Notes: a model not told the origin generated them from the letters alone. A stretch of 64,000 nucleotides of DNA from Phenylobacterium sp. (GCA_004799545.1 SSMU01000004.1:62001-126000); one strand, 5' to 3'; numbered from the stretch's first letter, positions 8,954 through 19,442 are shown. Translations and numbers: made by a program.

Positions 8954-9934
8954 ATGGCGAAATGGGCGCTGGTGGCGCACGGCGGGGCGGGCGTCATCGA
9001 GCGCGCGCACCTGCGGCCGGAACAGGACGCGGCCTATCGCGAGGTCATGGGCCGGGTGGCCCAGGCCGGCGCGGCCGTTCTGAAGGCCGGCGGCGCGGCC
9101 CTCGACGCCATCGAGGCGGCGATCCAGATCCTCGAGGACGACCCGCTGTTCAACGCCGGGCGCGGCGCGGTCTTCACCGCCCAGGGCGACATCGAGCTCG
9201 ACGCCTCGATCATGGACGGTGGCACGCTGGCGGCGGGCGCCGTGGCGGGCGTGACGCGCACCCGGCATCCGATCTCGGCGGCGCGGGCGGTGATGGAGCA
9301 TTCGCCGCATGTGTTCCTGGGCGGAGAGGGCGCCGACGCCTTCGCCCGCAGCCAGGGCCTCGAGGCGGTCGAGCCCTCGTTCTTCTTCACCGAACGCCGC
9401 TGGAAGTCGCTGGTCCGCGAGCTCGAGCGGCAGGGCCTGCCGATCCCCAGGCGGCCCGCTGTCGCGCCGGCCAAGGAAGACGCCCGCACGGCCCTGGCGC
9501 ATGACGAGGGCAAGCGGGGCACCGTGGGTGTGGTGGCGCTCGACGCCGACGGCGTCGTGGCGGCCGGCACCTCGACCGGCGGGGTCACCGCCAAGCGCTG
9601 GGGCCGGGTGGGCGACAGCCCGATCATCGGGGCCGGGACCTATGCCACCAACGCCGCCTGCGCGGTCTCCTGCACCGGGGCCGGCGAGTATTTTATCCGC
9701 CTGTCGGTGGCGCGCACCATCTGCGCCCTGGTGGAGCTCAAAGGGCTGTCGCTGCAGGCCGCCGTCGACCAGCTGGTCCAGCGGGACCTGACCAAGCTGG
9801 GCGGAGAGGGCGGGGTGATCGCGGTGGCGCCCGACGGCCAGATGGCCTGGAGCTTCAACACCTCCGGCATGTATCGGGCGCGCATCGCCGACGGCGAGGC
9901 TATGGTGGTGGGCATCTACAAGGACGATCCGTAA
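8954..9934 (+). CDS. iaaA: Isoaspartyl peptidase/L-asparaginase (Ntn hydrolase)
   Basis: A 326-aa plant-type asparaginase that self-cleaves before Thr190 in HDEGKRGTVGVVALD; AHGGAG at residues 8-13 and FNAGRGAVFTAQGDIELDASIMDG are family signatures, and the beta-subunit TSTGGVTAKRWGRVGDSPIIGAGTYA binds substrate. It removes beta-aspartyl dipeptides or asparagine. It is placed 7 bp after hpd, and its stop TAA shares a base with the next ATG, so it is firmly inside the homogentisate operon although it has no known step there. Confidence 0.9.
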   Translation: MAKWALVAHGGAGVIERAHLRPEQDAAYREVMGRVAQAGAAVLKAGGAALDAIEAAIQILEDDPLFNAGRGAVFTAQGDIELDASIMDGGTLAAGAVAGVTRTRHPISAARAVMEHSPHVFLGGEGADAFARSQGLEAVEPSFFFTERRWKSLVRELERQGLPIPRRPAVAPAKEDARTALAHDEGKRGTVGVVALDADGVVAAGTSTGGVTAKRWGRVGDSPIIGAGTYATNAACAVSCTGAGEYFIRLSVARTICALVELKGLSLQAAVDQLVQRDLTKLGGEGGVIAVAPDGQMAWSFNTSGMYRARIADGEAMVVGIYKDDP

Positions 9935-11067
9935 TGGCTTCCCGCAACTGGTTTCCGATCCGCGGCGCCCAAGGCCAGCACTCCCGGCAAGCGCACGCCG
10001 ACATGCCCGAGGGCACCTATGAGCGCGAGGTCTCCAAGGAGGGCTTCTTCGGCCCGGCCGCCTTCATCCACCACAAGCGCCCGCCCACCGGCTGGGTGAA
10101 GTTCGAGGGGCCGCTGCGGCCACGGGCCTTCGACCTGGCGCGGCTGAACGCCGCCGAGCCCAGCCCCTGGGCGGCCGGCAGCGTGCTGTTCAACGCCGCC
10201 GTCGAGATCCGCTTCTGGAAGCTGGCGCAGGCCATGCCGGCCCTGGCCCGCAACGCCGACGGCGACCAGCTGCTGTTCATCCATGAGGGGTCGGGGGACC
10301 TGTTCTCCGACTATGGCCGGCTGCCCTACGAGGCGGGTGACTACCTCTACCTGCCGCGTGGGACCATGTGGCGGCTGACGCCGGCCGCGCCGACCTCGGT
10401 CCTGATGATCCAGGCGACCAACACCCACTTCGGCCTGCCCGACAAAGGCCTGCTCGGCGGCCATGCCCTGTTCGACCCGGCGATGCTGGAGACGCCAGTG
10501 ATGGACGAGGCCTTCCGCGCCCACCAGGCCGAGGAAGGCGAGTTCGAGGTGGAGATCAAGAAGCGCGGCCAGGTCTCCCGCGTCACCTATCCATACAATC
10601 CGCTGGACGCGGTGGGCTGGCACGGCGATCTCGCGCCGGTGAAGCTGAACGTGAGGGACCTTCGGCCGGTGACCAGCCACCGCTACCACCTGCCGCCCAG
10701 CGTCCACACCACCTTCCTCTCGGACCGGTTCGTGGTCTGCACCTTCACGCCCAGGCCGTTCGAAACCGACCCCGGGGCGCTCAAGGTGCCGTTCTTCCAC
10801 AACAACGACGACTACGACGAGGTGCTGTTCTACCACGCGGGCGACTTCTTCAGCCGCGACCACATCGAGGCCGGGATGATGACCTTCCACCCCTCCGGCT
10901 TCACCCATGGCCCGCACCCGAAGGCGCTGAAGAACATGCTCAGCCAGCCGAAGCCCGCGACCAACGAATATGCCGTGATGATCGACACCCGCGATCCGCT
11001 GGAGGTCGGCGAGGCCGCCGCCTCGGTGGAGAACGCGGCCTATGTGGACAGCTGGAAGGGCGCATGA
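9934..11067 (+). CDS. hmgA: Homogentisate 1,2-dioxygenase
   Basis: Opens the homogentisate ring to maleylacetoacetate with Fe(II) and O2. At 377 aa it is a compact cupin-type member, shorter than the roughly 430-aa Pseudomonas form, but typical segments are present: LLFIHEGSGDLFSDYGRLPYEAGDYLYLPRGT, CTFTPRPFETDPGALKVPFFHNNDDYDEVLFYHAGDF and FHPSGFTHGPHP, which hold the His/Glu metal ligands. Start overlaps the iaaA stop by one base and the stop overlaps the next ATG (ATGA). Confidence 0.92.
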   Translation: MASRNWFPIRGAQGQHSRQAHADMPEGTYEREVSKEGFFGPAAFIHHKRPPTGWVKFEGPLRPRAFDLARLNAAEPSPWAAGSVLFNAAVEIRFWKLAQAMPALARNADGDQLLFIHEGSGDLFSDYGRLPYEAGDYLYLPRGTMWRLTPAAPTSVLMIQATNTHFGLPDKGLLGGHALFDPAMLETPVMDEAFRAHQAEEGEFEVEIKKRGQVSRVTYPYNPLDAVGWHGDLAPVKLNVRDLRPVTSHRYHLPPSVHTTFLSDRFVVCTFTPRPFETDPGALKVPFFHNNDDYDEVLFYHAGDFFSRDHIEAGMMTFHPSGFTHGPHPKALKNMLSQPKPATNEYAVMIDTRDPLEVGEAAASVENAAYVDSWKGA

Positions 11068-11333
11068 GCCTGCTCGACGACCTCGCCGAGGCGGCGCGCG
11101 ACGAGATCGAGCGCGCCTGCTCGCTCGCCTGGCCGCAGCTTTCCAAACACACCCCCTGGGGCGACACCTTCGAGGGCTTCACGCCGGAAGGCCGTGCGGT
11201 CTGCTTCGAGCGCAGCTATCTGTGGGAGAACGAGACAGGCGGCGACATCCGCGTCGAGGTGCACGTCTTCGAGCCACAAGCCTATGAAGCGGGCGTTCGC
11301 CTGACCCGCTCGATCAAGCGGGAGACGGTCTGA
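11064..11333 (+). CDS. Conserved small protein of homogentisate operon, unknown
   Basis: An 89-aa soluble acidic protein with no motif I recognise. It starts with MSLLDDLAEAARDEIERAC and contains GDTFEGFTPEGRAVCFERSYLWE and IRVEVHVFEP, suggesting a small alpha/beta fold. The reading frame is supported by ATGA overlap with hmgA and a 4-bp gap to the fumarylacetoacetase gene. No function is assigned; co-translation suggests a role tied to homogentisate turnover. Confidence 0.75.
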   Translation: MSLLDDLAEAARDEIERACSLAWPQLSKHTPWGDTFEGFTPEGRAVCFERSYLWENETGGDIRVEVHVFEPQAYEAGVRLTRSIKRETV

Positions 11334-11337
11334 CCTC

Positions 11338-12342
11338 ATGAAGCTCGCATCCTTGAAGGGCGGCCGTGACGGCCGGCTGGTGGTGGTCTCCAAGGACCTC
11401 GCCTGGTTCGCCGACGCCAGCCACATCGCCCCCACCCTGCAGGCGGCGCTGGACCGCTGGTATGCGGCGGAGGCGGAGCTGCGCGGCCTGGCGGAGAGCC
11501 TGGAGCACGGCTCGGTCCCACGCGAGCGGTTCCACGAGCATTCGGCTGCAAGCCCGCTGCCCCGCGCCTACCAATGGGCCGACGGCTCGGCCTATGTGAA
11601 CCACGTGCAGCTGGTCAGGCAGGCCCGCGGCGCCGAGATGCCGGACAGCTTCTGGACCGATCCCCTGATCTACCAGGGCGGCTCGGACGGCTTCCTGGGC
11701 CCGCGCGATCCAATCCCGCTGGCGGACGAGGCCTGGGGCTGCGATCTGGAGGGCGAGGTGGCTGTGGTCACCGGCGACGTGCCGATGGGCGCGAGCCGCG
11801 AGCAGGGGCTCGCCGCGATCCGCCTGGTCATGCTCTGCAACGACGTCTCGCTGCGCAACCTGATCCCGAACGAGCTCGCCAAGAGCTTCGGCTTTTTCCA
11901 GTCCAAGCCGGCCTCGGCCTTCTCGCCGGTGGCGGTGACCCCGGACGAGCTGGACGGCTGGCAGGATGGCAAGCTGTCGGGCGCGCTGGCGGTCGAGCTG
12001 AACGGCCAGCCGCTCGGCATGGCCGACCCGGCCATCGACATGACCTTCGACTTCGGGACCCTGATCGCCCACGCCGCCAAGACGCGGTCCTTGGGCGCCG
12101 GGTCGATCGTGGGGTCGGGCACGGTCTCCAACCGCGGTCCCGACGGCGGACCCGGCAAGCCGATCCGCGACGGCGGCGTCGGCTATTCCTGCCTGGCCGA
12201 GGTGCGGACGGTGGAGACCATCACCGGCGGCGAGCCGCAGACGCCGTTCCTGAAAGCTGGCGATGTGGTGCGGATCGAGATGCGCGACGCCAGGCGCCAT
12301 TCGATCTTCGGCGCCATCGAGCAGGACGTGGTCGCCGCGTGA
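11338..12342 (+). CDS. Fumarylacetoacetate hydrolase family protein (fumarylacetoacetase)
   Basis: Cleaves fumarylacetoacetate to fumarate and acetoacetate, the last step of tyrosine breakdown. The 334-aa protein has an N-terminal domain and the FAH barrel; the metal-binding WGCDLEGEVAVVTGD, the LCNDVSLRNL segment and the catalytic-region GSGTVSNRGPDG...GYSCLAE are visible. The context with hpd and hmgA supports true fumarylacetoacetase over other FAH-fold enzymes. Maleylacetoacetate isomerase is absent from the cluster. Confidence 0.88.
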   Translation: MKLASLKGGRDGRLVVVSKDLAWFADASHIAPTLQAALDRWYAAEAELRGLAESLEHGSVPRERFHEHSAASPLPRAYQWADGSAYVNHVQLVRQARGAEMPDSFWTDPLIYQGGSDGFLGPRDPIPLADEAWGCDLEGEVAVVTGDVPMGASREQGLAAIRLVMLCNDVSLRNLIPNELAKSFGFFQSKPASAFSPVAVTPDELDGWQDGKLSGALAVELNGQPLGMADPAIDMTFDFGTLIAHAAKTRSLGAGSIVGSGTVSNRGPDGGPGKPIRDGGVGYSCLAEVRTVETITGGEPQTPFLKAGDVVRIEMRDARRHSIFGAIEQDVVAA

Positions 12343-12809
12343 GGGACGCCGAGCCACAGCTGAGGCTCGACGCCTACCTGCCCTATCGGCTGTCGGTGGC
12401 GTCCAATGCCGTCTCGGGCCTGATCTCTCGGGCCTATCAGGACCGCTTCGGCCTGACCGTGCCACAATGGCGGCTGGTGTGCGTGCTGGCCGAGGACGGC
12501 GCGCTCACCCAGGTGCAGATCGTCGCCCGCACCGTGATGGACAAGGTCACCGTCAGTCGCGCCGCGCACGGCCTCTTGAAGCGCCACCTGGTCAACCGCT
12601 CGGACCACCGGGCCGACGGCCGCAGCCACATGCTGACGCTGTCGCCGCAGGGGATGCGGCTCTACGCGGAGATCGCGCCCCTGGCCCTGGCCTATGAAGC
12701 CGCCCTCATCGCCGGGCTCACGCCCGAAGAGGTGGAAGACCTCAAGCGCCTGTTGCTCAGGCTGCAGTCCGCCGCGACGGCGCTCGCCGAGGCGGATCCG
12801 CCAGCTTAG
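12339..12809 (+). CDS. MarR-family regulator of homogentisate operon (GTG start)
   Basis: A 156-aa winged-helix dimer. The core GLTVPQWRLVCVLAEDGALTQVQIVARTVMDKVTVSRAAHGLLKRHLV and wing NRSDHRADGRSHMLTLSPQG are typical of MarR. The GTG at 12339 overlaps the upstream stop (GTGA), giving translational coupling. As the last gene of the run it most likely senses a tyrosine-pathway intermediate and represses the operon; the ligand is inferred, not shown. Confidence 0.88.
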   Translation: MRDAEPQLRLDAYLPYRLSVASNAVSGLISRAYQDRFGLTVPQWRLVCVLAEDGALTQVQIVARTVMDKVTVSRAAHGLLKRHLVNRSDHRADGRSHMLTLSPQGMRLYAEIAPLALAYEAALIAGLTPEEVEDLKRLLLRLQSAATALAEADPPA

Positions 12810-12818
12810 AGCGTCGGC

Positions 12819-13145
12819 CTAGTGGACCGTGGCGCTCTCGAGCCGGCGCACGCCCCAGCGATGGGAGCCCTCGCCGAACGGCAGGTGGAAACCGTAGGTC
12901 GCCCGCCGACGCTCGTCGCGCCAGTTGTCCTCGAAGGAGAGGATCAGGGCGAGCTGCAGCTCTTCCGGGATCTGTCGGATGTCGTGGCCCATGGAGCGGG
13001 CCACTTGCTCGATCACCAGTCCCCGGTGCGCTTCGCCGCCGAGTGACAGGAGGACCTCACGGACGCGCTTGGCGAGGGTTTGCTTGCCCTTCGCCGGCAT
13101 TTTGCCGAGCGCGTGATCGGAGGCGATTTCTAGGGTTTTTCCCAT
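12819..13145 (-). CDS. Conserved hypothetical protein
   Basis: A 108-aa basic protein. The N-terminal KMPAKGKQTLAKRVREVLLSLGGEAHRGLVIEQVARSMG looks helical and might be a nucleic-acid or partner-binding segment; then IPEELQLALILSFEDN and YGFHLPFGEGSHRWGVRRL. I recognise no family with certainty. It converges on the MarR gene with a 9-bp gap. Confidence 0.65.
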   Translation of the reverse strand: MGKTLEIASDHALGKMPAKGKQTLAKRVREVLLSLGGEAHRGLVIEQVARSMGHDIRQIPEELQLALILSFEDNWRDERRRATYGFHLPFGEGSHRWGVRRLESATVH

Positions 13146-13232
13146 GGCAAGGCGGAGGTTGCCACGACTTCGTTTAGCGGCCGGTTAAGGGTCAAGGCGA
13201 ACAGTTGGTTAATGCAGCCTGGGGTGGTGAGC

Positions 13233-15103
<1,871 letters not shown>

Positions 15104-15107
<4 letters not shown>

Positions 15108-15439
15108 CGCGGGTCTAAAAGGATCCAGACGTCCTCGGCGTCGCGGCGGCGAAGCGCGATGCGCATGTCGTCGAGCCGCACGGCGATCGGATCGCGGCGG
15201 ATCGCGCCCTCGTGCAGGATCTCGATGCCGGCGCCTTCGACGAAGCCGAACTCCAGCAGGCGACGCTGCAATTCTTCGACACCGACGCCATGGTCGCCGG
15301 GATGGCTCTCGGCGCGGACCTCGATGATCACACCGCGGTCGCCGGGCCGGGCTGTGCTCAGGCGCACGAGCCGACCCTCGGCTGCGCCTTGGATCGGCGC
15401 GGTCGGGCTGGTGATCGGCTCGGCCAGCATGTCGTGCAT
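15104..15439 (-). CDS. feoA: FeoA-domain protein
   Basis: A cytosolic SH3-like partner of FeoB. The FeoA fold begins at GRLVRLSTARPGDRGVIIEV and ends with IRRDPIAVRLDDMRIALRRRDAEDVWILL. The ATG at 15439 is preferred because the earlier ATG at 15478 lies inside the Fur-like box; ATG 15430 is also possible, and neither has a strong ribosome site. The gene overlaps feoB by 4 bp, as usual for co-translated feoAB. Confidence 0.82.
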
Positions 15440-15461
15440 CGGGCGGTCCGGAACCTGGTTC

Positions 15462-15480
15462 TTGCGATTGATTATCATTT
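15462..15480. promoter_or_regulatory. Fur-box candidate upstream of feoAB
   Basis: TTGCGATTGATTATCATTT is a 19-bp imperfect dyad resembling alphaproteobacterial Fur sites (TTGCGAATnATTnTCAAT-like) and holds a GATAAT -10-like hexamer on the minus strand. It is 22 bp ahead of the chosen feoA start. Iron-dependent repression of feoAB is the expected logic. Confidence 0.55.
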
Positions 15481-15552
15481 ACGACAGGCGGACCCAAATC
15501 GCAAGGGCGGCCACCACGCGGGAGATTGTCGCGCAGAGAGCTGAACCCCGCG

Positions 15553-15580
15553 TTGACCAACGCCGACCCGTGACTAGAGT
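15553..15580 (+). promoter_or_regulatory. tRNA-Leu promoter
   Basis: TTGACC at 15553-15558 and TAGAGT at 15575-15580 with 16-bp spacing place the transcription start 6-8 bases before the mature tRNA 5' end. Confidence 0.55.
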
Positions 15581-15593
15581 GCCGCCGCCCTGT

Positions 15594-15679
15594 GCCCCAG
15601 TGGCGAAATGGTAGACGCGGCAGACTCAAAATCTGTTGTTCGAAAGGACGTGTTGGTTCGAGTCCGACCTGGGGCACCA
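15594..15679 (+). tRNA. tRNA-Leu (anticodon CAA)
   Basis: An 86-nt tRNA with encoded CCA. The acceptor GCCCCAG pairs with CTGGGGC; the anticodon stem GCAGA/TCTGT closes the loop CTCAAAA, giving anticodon CAA at 15627-15629 (reads UUG). A class II variable arm (TTGTTCGAAAGGACG region) and GGTTCGAGTCC T-arm are present. Downstream, GGCTT-GGC-AAGCC can form a hairpin followed after 14 bases by TTTTT, a weak terminator. Confidence 0.97.
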
Positions 15680-15796
15680 GCCTTCGCGCTCTCCGAGCGC
15701 TTCGGCTTGGCAAGCCGCGCGACGAGTTCTCTTTTTGTTCTTGATGACGGCGGCCCGACAGCTAGCTCCGATCTACTACAATCCGGGGGACTTCAT

Positions 15797-16393
15797 GTGA
15801 GTCGTCCGTCCTACGCGAAGGCGCTGGACAAGCTGCTGCGTCCGCTTGGATTTCGGCGCGAGGGCTACGACTGGATTCGCATCCGCGGCGACATGTGGGA
15901 GTGCGTCAACCTGCAGATCAGCTGGGTGGCGGGCGTGACGGCCAATGTCGCGATGAAGGATCTGGAGACGGAGAAGCTTCTGCAGGCCATCCCCTGCGAG
16001 ACGCCGATCTTCATGCGCCCCATGACTGTTCGCATAGGCCATTTGATAAACAACCGCGATCGATGGTGGCGGAATGCGCCCAACGGGCCGACGGAGCTCA
16101 CGGAGGCCGTGGCGACCTACGGACTGCCGTGGTTCGACAAGGTGCGGACGCCGGAGGAGCAGGCCGCGCGCTGGTACGGCCGGCACGCTCTCGATCAGTG
16201 GCGCAACCCCCGTTTGCCGGACTTGGCCGCGACCCTTTACCGACTGGGTGAGATCGAAGAAGCGCTGGCGCTGTTTGATGAGCCGACGCCGAGGACGGCG
16301 ATCCCATCGCTGGTGGCCGCTGGGAGATGCGTGCAGCGCTGGCTCGCGAGCAAGGCGGCGCCGAACGATCTGCAGAGACAGGGCCGGCGCTAG
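15797..16393 (+). CDS. DUF4304-domain protein (GTG start)
   Basis: A 198-aa protein of unknown role. The N-terminal half fits DUF4304: LDKLLRPLGFRREGYDWIRIRG, VNLQISWVAG and NVAMKD. The C-terminal part is a short helical TPR-like segment. GTG 15797 is chosen for GGGGGA 6 bp upstream; a longer frame would run into the tRNA. Its base composition is somewhat lower in GC than its neighbours and it sits directly 3' of a tRNA, so it may be an acquired gene. It overlaps the next convergent gene by 4 bp. Confidence 0.7.
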   Translation: MSRPSYAKALDKLLRPLGFRREGYDWIRIRGDMWECVNLQISWVAGVTANVAMKDLETEKLLQAIPCETPIFMRPMTVRIGHLINNRDRWWRNAPNGPTELTEAVATYGLPWFDKVRTPEEQAARWYGRHALDQWRNPRLPDLAATLYRLGEIEEALALFDEPTPRTAIPSLVAAGRCVQRWLASKAAPNDLQRQGRR

Positions 16394-18444
16394 ACCGTCT
16401 CCGAGGGCAGGCGGGGGACGATGCGGCGGCCGTTGGGGAGGTCGCCGGAGGTCTGGCCGTGCTCGAGGCTGGCCAGCCGCAGTTGCAGCAGATGGGCGCG
16501 GGCGGGCTCGCTCAGCCAGACGGCGCGGAACCGTGGATCGTTGCTGACCAGCTTCGGGAAGGGGTCGGGCCCATAGGGCAGGGACGGCGGCCAATAGAGG
16601 GAGCGTCCGGACAGCGCGCGATCCAGGAGCTCGACGGATCGCGCCACTTGGCCGGCCCAGGCGTATTCCATGGCGTAGAAGAACAGGAAGTCGACGCTGG
16701 CGCGGCCCTGCCGCGTGGCGGCGTGGAGATCGGCCGCGTCGAAGGCCGCGACGTCGGCGTCCACCAGGGCGACGAGGGCCGCGGGCCGTCCGGCGAGCGC
16801 CTCAGCGCCGGCGGCCATGCGCCCAAGCATCGCCTCTACCGGCGGCGGCAAGGCGGCGCCCTTCCAGAGGTCCGTCCGCACCAGCCGATCCAGGTCGTGC
16901 ATGGCGGCGGCGTCGCTCTCCGACAGATGGATGATGTAGAGCTCGCGCAGCAGGAACAGATTGTCCCGGTTGAGCAGGAGCTCATGCCGATAGTGCGCCA
17001 TCGCCTGGTCGCGGGCGCCCAGGCTCAACAGCATGCGCGGCAGCGCCAGCCGCCGCCAGACCGTCTCCGGATCCAGTCGGACGAGGATGCGCGCGTGGAT
17101 CAGGCCCTCCAGGTTCCGGCCGAGCGTGCCCAGCATGTAGCCATAGGCCCAGTGGGCCTCGATATGGTTCGGATCGATGGCCAGCGCGCGGCGGAACAGG
17201 CTCTCGGCCTCGGTCCAGTTCCACTCGAAGCGCCGGTAGTAGTCGCCGAGCGCGGCGAGGGCCGCGGGATTGCCCGGGTCGGCGACCAGGGCGCGGCGCA
17301 GGATCTCCGCGCCCTCGCTGGCGCGCTGGGCCGAGCTCAGCGGCTGGCGCGCCAGCTCGCGGGGCCAGCCGTTGCGGGTCAGGCTGGCCAGCGCCACCAG
17401 GGCGTCTGAATCGTCGGCGTCGATCTTCAGCGCCCGCTGCACCTGGGCGTAGATCTCGTCGGCGACGTCGTCGCCATCCGGATCGCGGCCGGCCATGCGC
17501 AGAGCCCGGGTCTGTTCGAGCAGGTGGTTGGACGACAGCATGATCCGGTACACCTCCGGATCGCGTGGCCGGATCGCGGGCGGGGCCTTGATGAGGTCCG
17601 GGCCGCCGCGGCCGACCAACTCCTGGATCACCGTGCTGGCCACGGTGTCTTCCAGCTGGAACAGCTCATCGGCCGGCTTCATGAAGCTCTGCGACCAGAC
17701 CTGGATGCCGGTGTGGCTGTCGGTCAGCTCGGCGCTCACCCGCATCGACCCTTGCGTCTCGCTGACGCTGCCGGTGAGCACGAGGTCCGCCTTGAGGCGC
17801 TCGCCCACCGCCGTCGGGCTGAGGTTCGCCCTGCGCAGGGCGAAGGACGAGGAGTCGGAGATCACCCGCAGGCCGCCGACCCGGGACAGCGAATTGCGAA
17901 CTTCCCGCGCCAGGCCCTGGGGGACATAGCCCTCGATGGGCTGGGGGCTCAGGTCGTCGAACGGCAGGACGGCCACGGTGAGCGGCGGCTTGGGCTGCGG
18001 CTGAAGCAGGCGGTAGGCGAGCCCGCCCGCGGCCACCGCGGCGACCGCCGCCGCCCCGCCGATCATCAGCCCGCGGCGTCCCACGCCCGGCTTGGCCTCG
18101 GGCCGCAGCGGCGGGAGGTCATGGCTCGGGGTGGCCAGCCGGTAGCCGACCCGGGGGATGGTCTCGAGGACGAACCCATCGCCGGTGGCGCTCGCCAGCT
18201 TGCGCAGCTTGACCATCACGAGGGTGATGGCGTCCTCGCCGACGAAGCGTCCCTCCCAGCACTTCTGGATCAGGTCGTCGCGGGTCAGCACCTCGCCGTG
18301 GGCTTGGGCCAGGACCACCAAGACCTGCATGACCCGCGGCTGCAGGGTCTCGCGACCGCCGGGCCACACCACCTCCCGCGTGGAGGGGCGGACCTCGACC
18401 TCGCCAAGACGAAAGGGCGGCTCGTGAGCCAACTGTACTGACAC
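16390..18444 (-). CDS. CadC-like winged-helix/TM/TPR sensor protein
   Basis: A 684-aa membrane-anchored regulator. Residues 10-105 form an OmpR/PhoB-type winged helix (LQPRVMQVLVVLAQAHGEVLTRDDLIQKCWEGRFVG, VMVKLRKL, IPRVGYRL). One TM segment at about 126-145 follows, then a TolB/adenylate-cyclase-associated domain starting LTVAVLPFDDLS and a C-terminal set of TPRs (ALAALGDYYRRFEWNWTEAESLFRRAL, ALAIDPNHIEAHWAYG). It should bind DNA from the membrane in response to a periplasmic cue. A small exported-protein gene lies divergent at 18675. Confidence 0.82.
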   Translation of the reverse strand: MSVQLAHEPPFRLGEVEVRPSTREVVWPGGRETLQPRVMQVLVVLAQAHGEVLTRDDLIQKCWEGRFVGEDAITLVMVKLRKLASATGDGFVLETIPRVGYRLATPSHDLPPLRPEAKPGVGRRGLMIGGAAAVAAVAAGGLAYRLLQPQPKPPLTVAVLPFDDLSPQPIEGYVPQGLAREVRNSLSRVGGLRVISDSSSFALRRANLSPTAVGERLKADLVLTGSVSETQGSMRVSAELTDSHTGIQVWSQSFMKPADELFQLEDTVASTVIQELVGRGGPDLIKAPPAIRPRDPEVYRIMLSSNHLLEQTRALRMAGRDPDGDDVADEIYAQVQRALKIDADDSDALVALASLTRNGWPRELARQPLSSAQRASEGAEILRRALVADPGNPAALAALGDYYRRFEWNWTEAESLFRRALAIDPNHIEAHWAYGYMLGTLGRNLEGLIHARILVRLDPETVWRRLALPRMLLSLGARDQAMAHYRHELLLNRDNLFLLRELYIIHLSESDAAAMHDLDRLVRTDLWKGAALPPPVEAMLGRMAAGAEALAGRPAALVALVDADVAAFDAADLHAATRQGRASVDFLFFYAMEYAWAGQVARSVELLDRALSGRSLYWPPSLPYGPDPFPKLVSNDPRFRAVWLSEPARAHLLQLRLASLEHGQTSGDLPNGRRIVPRLPSETV

Positions 18445-18674
18445 GTTCCCCCGTCTCGCGACCCCGACGCGATAGCTGAACCGTCGATCACAAACCGATG
18501 TTCGTCAACGCTCCCGCCGCCCCTGTTCCGTGGTGAACTGCGATAACTCGGCGTCCGCTCGGCGAAAGATCGGAGTCCGCTCCTGGCGCGTCGGACCGGA
18601 GCCAGGCTCACTGAGCGACAGCAAGGGCCGCGGTTGCGTCCTTTCCACACCACCGATCCACATGGGGGACGACC

Positions 18675-18899
18675 ATGGAAAAGACGATCGATTGGCGCGC
18701 TGCGACGCCGCTGTTCGTGCTGGCGCTGATCGCGACCGTGGCGGGCGCCAGCCTGCTCGGCGGCTGGCGCTCCGCGCCCGCGGCGCATGCCGTGCGCACG
18801 GCGACAGCGGAGGTTCGCTCGACCTCCCGCGACCAGGATTTCCTGGCGCGTCGCAACCACCTGCCGAAGCCCGGATCGACCCTGCTGGCGGAGCGCTGA
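18675..18899 (+). CDS. Small predicted exported or membrane protein
   Basis: A 74-aa ORF: a polar start, one hydrophobic segment (PLFVLALIATVAGASLLGGW, about residues 12-31), then a basic tail rich in R/A/S. GGGGGACGACC precedes the ATG. Evidence for expression is only the ribosome site, plausible topology and divergent position against the CadC-like gene, of which it may be a target. No family recognised. Confidence 0.5.
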   Translation: MEKTIDWRAATPLFVLALIATVAGASLLGGWRSAPAAHAVRTATAEVRSTSRDQDFLARRNHLPKPGSTLLAER

Positions 18900-18941
18900 C
18901 GCCGGGCGAACGCCGCGCCGCCTGACCCCGGTCGGCCGCGA

Positions 18942-19442
18942 CTAGTCGCAGGCCTCTTCCATGTCCTTCCTGTGCGCGTCGGTGGTGGCGGCGCCGTCCG
19001 CGGCGCGGGCGGGCGGCACGAGGTCGGTGGTGACGTCGGCGCCGCGCTCGAGGCTCAGGTGCACTGGACAGCGCTCGGCGATCTCCAGGAGCCGGGCGCG
19101 CTGGGCGTCGTCGAGCGCGCCCTCCAGGGTGATATCCCGGTGGAAGACGTCGCGCGCCTGCAGGGCGCCCCGGCGATGGGTCACCCGGACGCGACCCCGC
19201 GCCAGCGGCCAGGCCTTGCGCTCGGCGTAGAGGCGCATGGTCATCAGGGTGCAGGCGCCCAGGGCCGAGCACAGCAGGTCGTAGGGGTTCGGCCCCGTCC
19301 CAAGTCCGCCAGCCGAGACCGGCTCGTCGACCAGGATGGCGGCTGAGCCGACCCGCGCCTCGACCTGGAAGCGGCCGAGCCCGGTTTCCTCGATGACCAC
19401 GGTCTCGCCGACTCCGTCCGTCCCGGCTATCCCCACGCCCAT
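18942..19442 (-). CDS. OsmC-family protein
   Basis: A 166-aa OsmC/Ohr-fold protein, a thiol peroxidase family. The first redox Cys is within LLCSALGACTLMTMRLYAERK and the second is in IAERCPVHLSLERGADV, matching the two-cysteine centre. GGGAGGAC precedes the ATG at 19442. It is divergent from the aldo/keto reductase at 19602. Physiological peroxide substrate not known. Confidence 0.85.
   Translation of the reverse strand: MGVGIAGTDGVGETVVIEETGLGRFQVEARVGSAAILVDEPVSAGGLGTGPNPYDLLCSALGACTLMTMRLYAERKAWPLARGRVRVTHRRGALQARDVFHRDITLEGALDDAQRARLLEIAERCPVHLSLERGADVTTDLVPPARAADGAATTDAHRKDMEEACD

Noticed and set aside
15440..15478. feoA start at ATG 15478
   Set aside because: The codon lies inside the Fur-like box.
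15608..15796. N-terminal extension of the DUF4304 gene
   Set aside because: Would include the tRNA-Leu gene; GTG 15797 has a proper ribosome site.
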